Positions 63,976-64,000 of a DNA stretch of 64,000 nt are shown here, piece after piece. The notes below the pieces were generated by a model. The model made no database searches and was not told the DNA's origin. It saw nothing but the letters and a program-made list of their open reading frames with translations. This stretch comes from an uncultured Caryophanales bacterium (GTDB lineage: Bacteria; Bacillota_I; Bacilli_A; RFN20; CAG-288), in the NCBI GenBank assembly GCA_949287425.1, contig CASEGJ010000001.1, positions 124,001-188,000 on the forward strand, read 5' to 3'. Each line of letters opens with the position of its first letter. The stretch's first letter is position 1. Both the position numbers and the translations under genes were made by a program.

Positions 63976-64000
63976 GTTTTTCAAGCATAATACCATTGTA

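Noticed and set aside
19-64000. Open frames on the opposite strand or out of frame inside real genes (for example within rpoD, parC, recN and dxs)
   Set aside because: They lie wholly inside well-supported genes, lack ribosome sites and have low-complexity compositions expected of AT-rich shadows.
1-64000. tRNA or other structured non-coding RNA genes
   Set aside because: No T-arm GGTTCGAATCC-like sequence with an acceptor stem, nor any GC-richer RNA-like block, was seen apart from the thrS and rpsD leaders.
1-64000. CRISPR arrays, insertion sequences or prophage
   Set aside because: No regularly spaced repeats, transposase motifs or phage structural genes; the only integrase-like gene is the chromosomal Xer recombinase.

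Overview
The window is AT-rich (roughly 30% G+C by eye), densely coding bacterial chromosome from a low-GC Gram-positive lineage in the Bacilli/Mollicutes neighbourhood, probably with a reduced genome. Reasons: the Firmicutes primosome pair DnaB-DnaI; the Bacillus-like orders ybeY-cdd-era-recO-glyQS-dnaG-rpoD-trmK-nif3 and yqeG-yqeH-nadD/yqeK-rsfS; a threonyl T-box; MraZ boxes of the Mollicutes type; and TGA used as a stop (ybeY, trmK, the C39-like gene), so this is not the mycoplasma code. Isoprenoids come from the MEP route (dxs, ispG, ispH are all here). I see no tRNA, rRNA, CRISPR array, insertion sequence or prophage. Nearly everything is housekeeping, so the interest lies in unusual versions of core genes and in non-coding signals.

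Layout. 0-6 kb (+): pheT-thyX-yceD, then a short dcw remnant (mraZ-rsmH-small membrane protein) and a TIGR04076-type gene. 6-11.6 kb (-): thrS behind a T-box, and a glycolytic operon pfkA-pyk-ROK kinase. 11.8-45 kb (mostly +): dnaB-dnaI, a C39-peptidase/six-helix membrane protein, the ybeY to nif3 operon with two sigma genes in tandem, apt-rel-hisS-aspS-helicase, rpmG-efp, parE-parC and the yqeG-mtnN cluster; ispH, ispG and plsY run the other way. 45.0-45.8 kb: the only long gene-free stretch, holding a dif-like XerCD site and DnaA-box-like 9-mers. 45.8-61.7 kb (all -): permease, lipoprotein, deoB, xerD, dinB, recN, dxs, xseB-xseA-nusB-yqhY, tex, leuS. 61.8-64 kb: rpsD with a structured leader (+), then a membrane protein and a NUDIX gene (-).

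Genes left of 45 kb mostly point right and genes right of it point left. Together with the dif-like site this suggests that the replication terminus lies near 45.5 kb. Most unexpected items: a DnaI whose AAA+ domain has lost Walker A and B; a primary sigma factor with a 46-residue tandem duplication in region 3, followed directly by a second sigma factor; a C39 peptidase plus six-helix membrane domain with no ABC ATPase; a degenerate NadD fused to YqeK; five phased MraZ boxes running into the mraZ start codon; and several genes that look leaderless.
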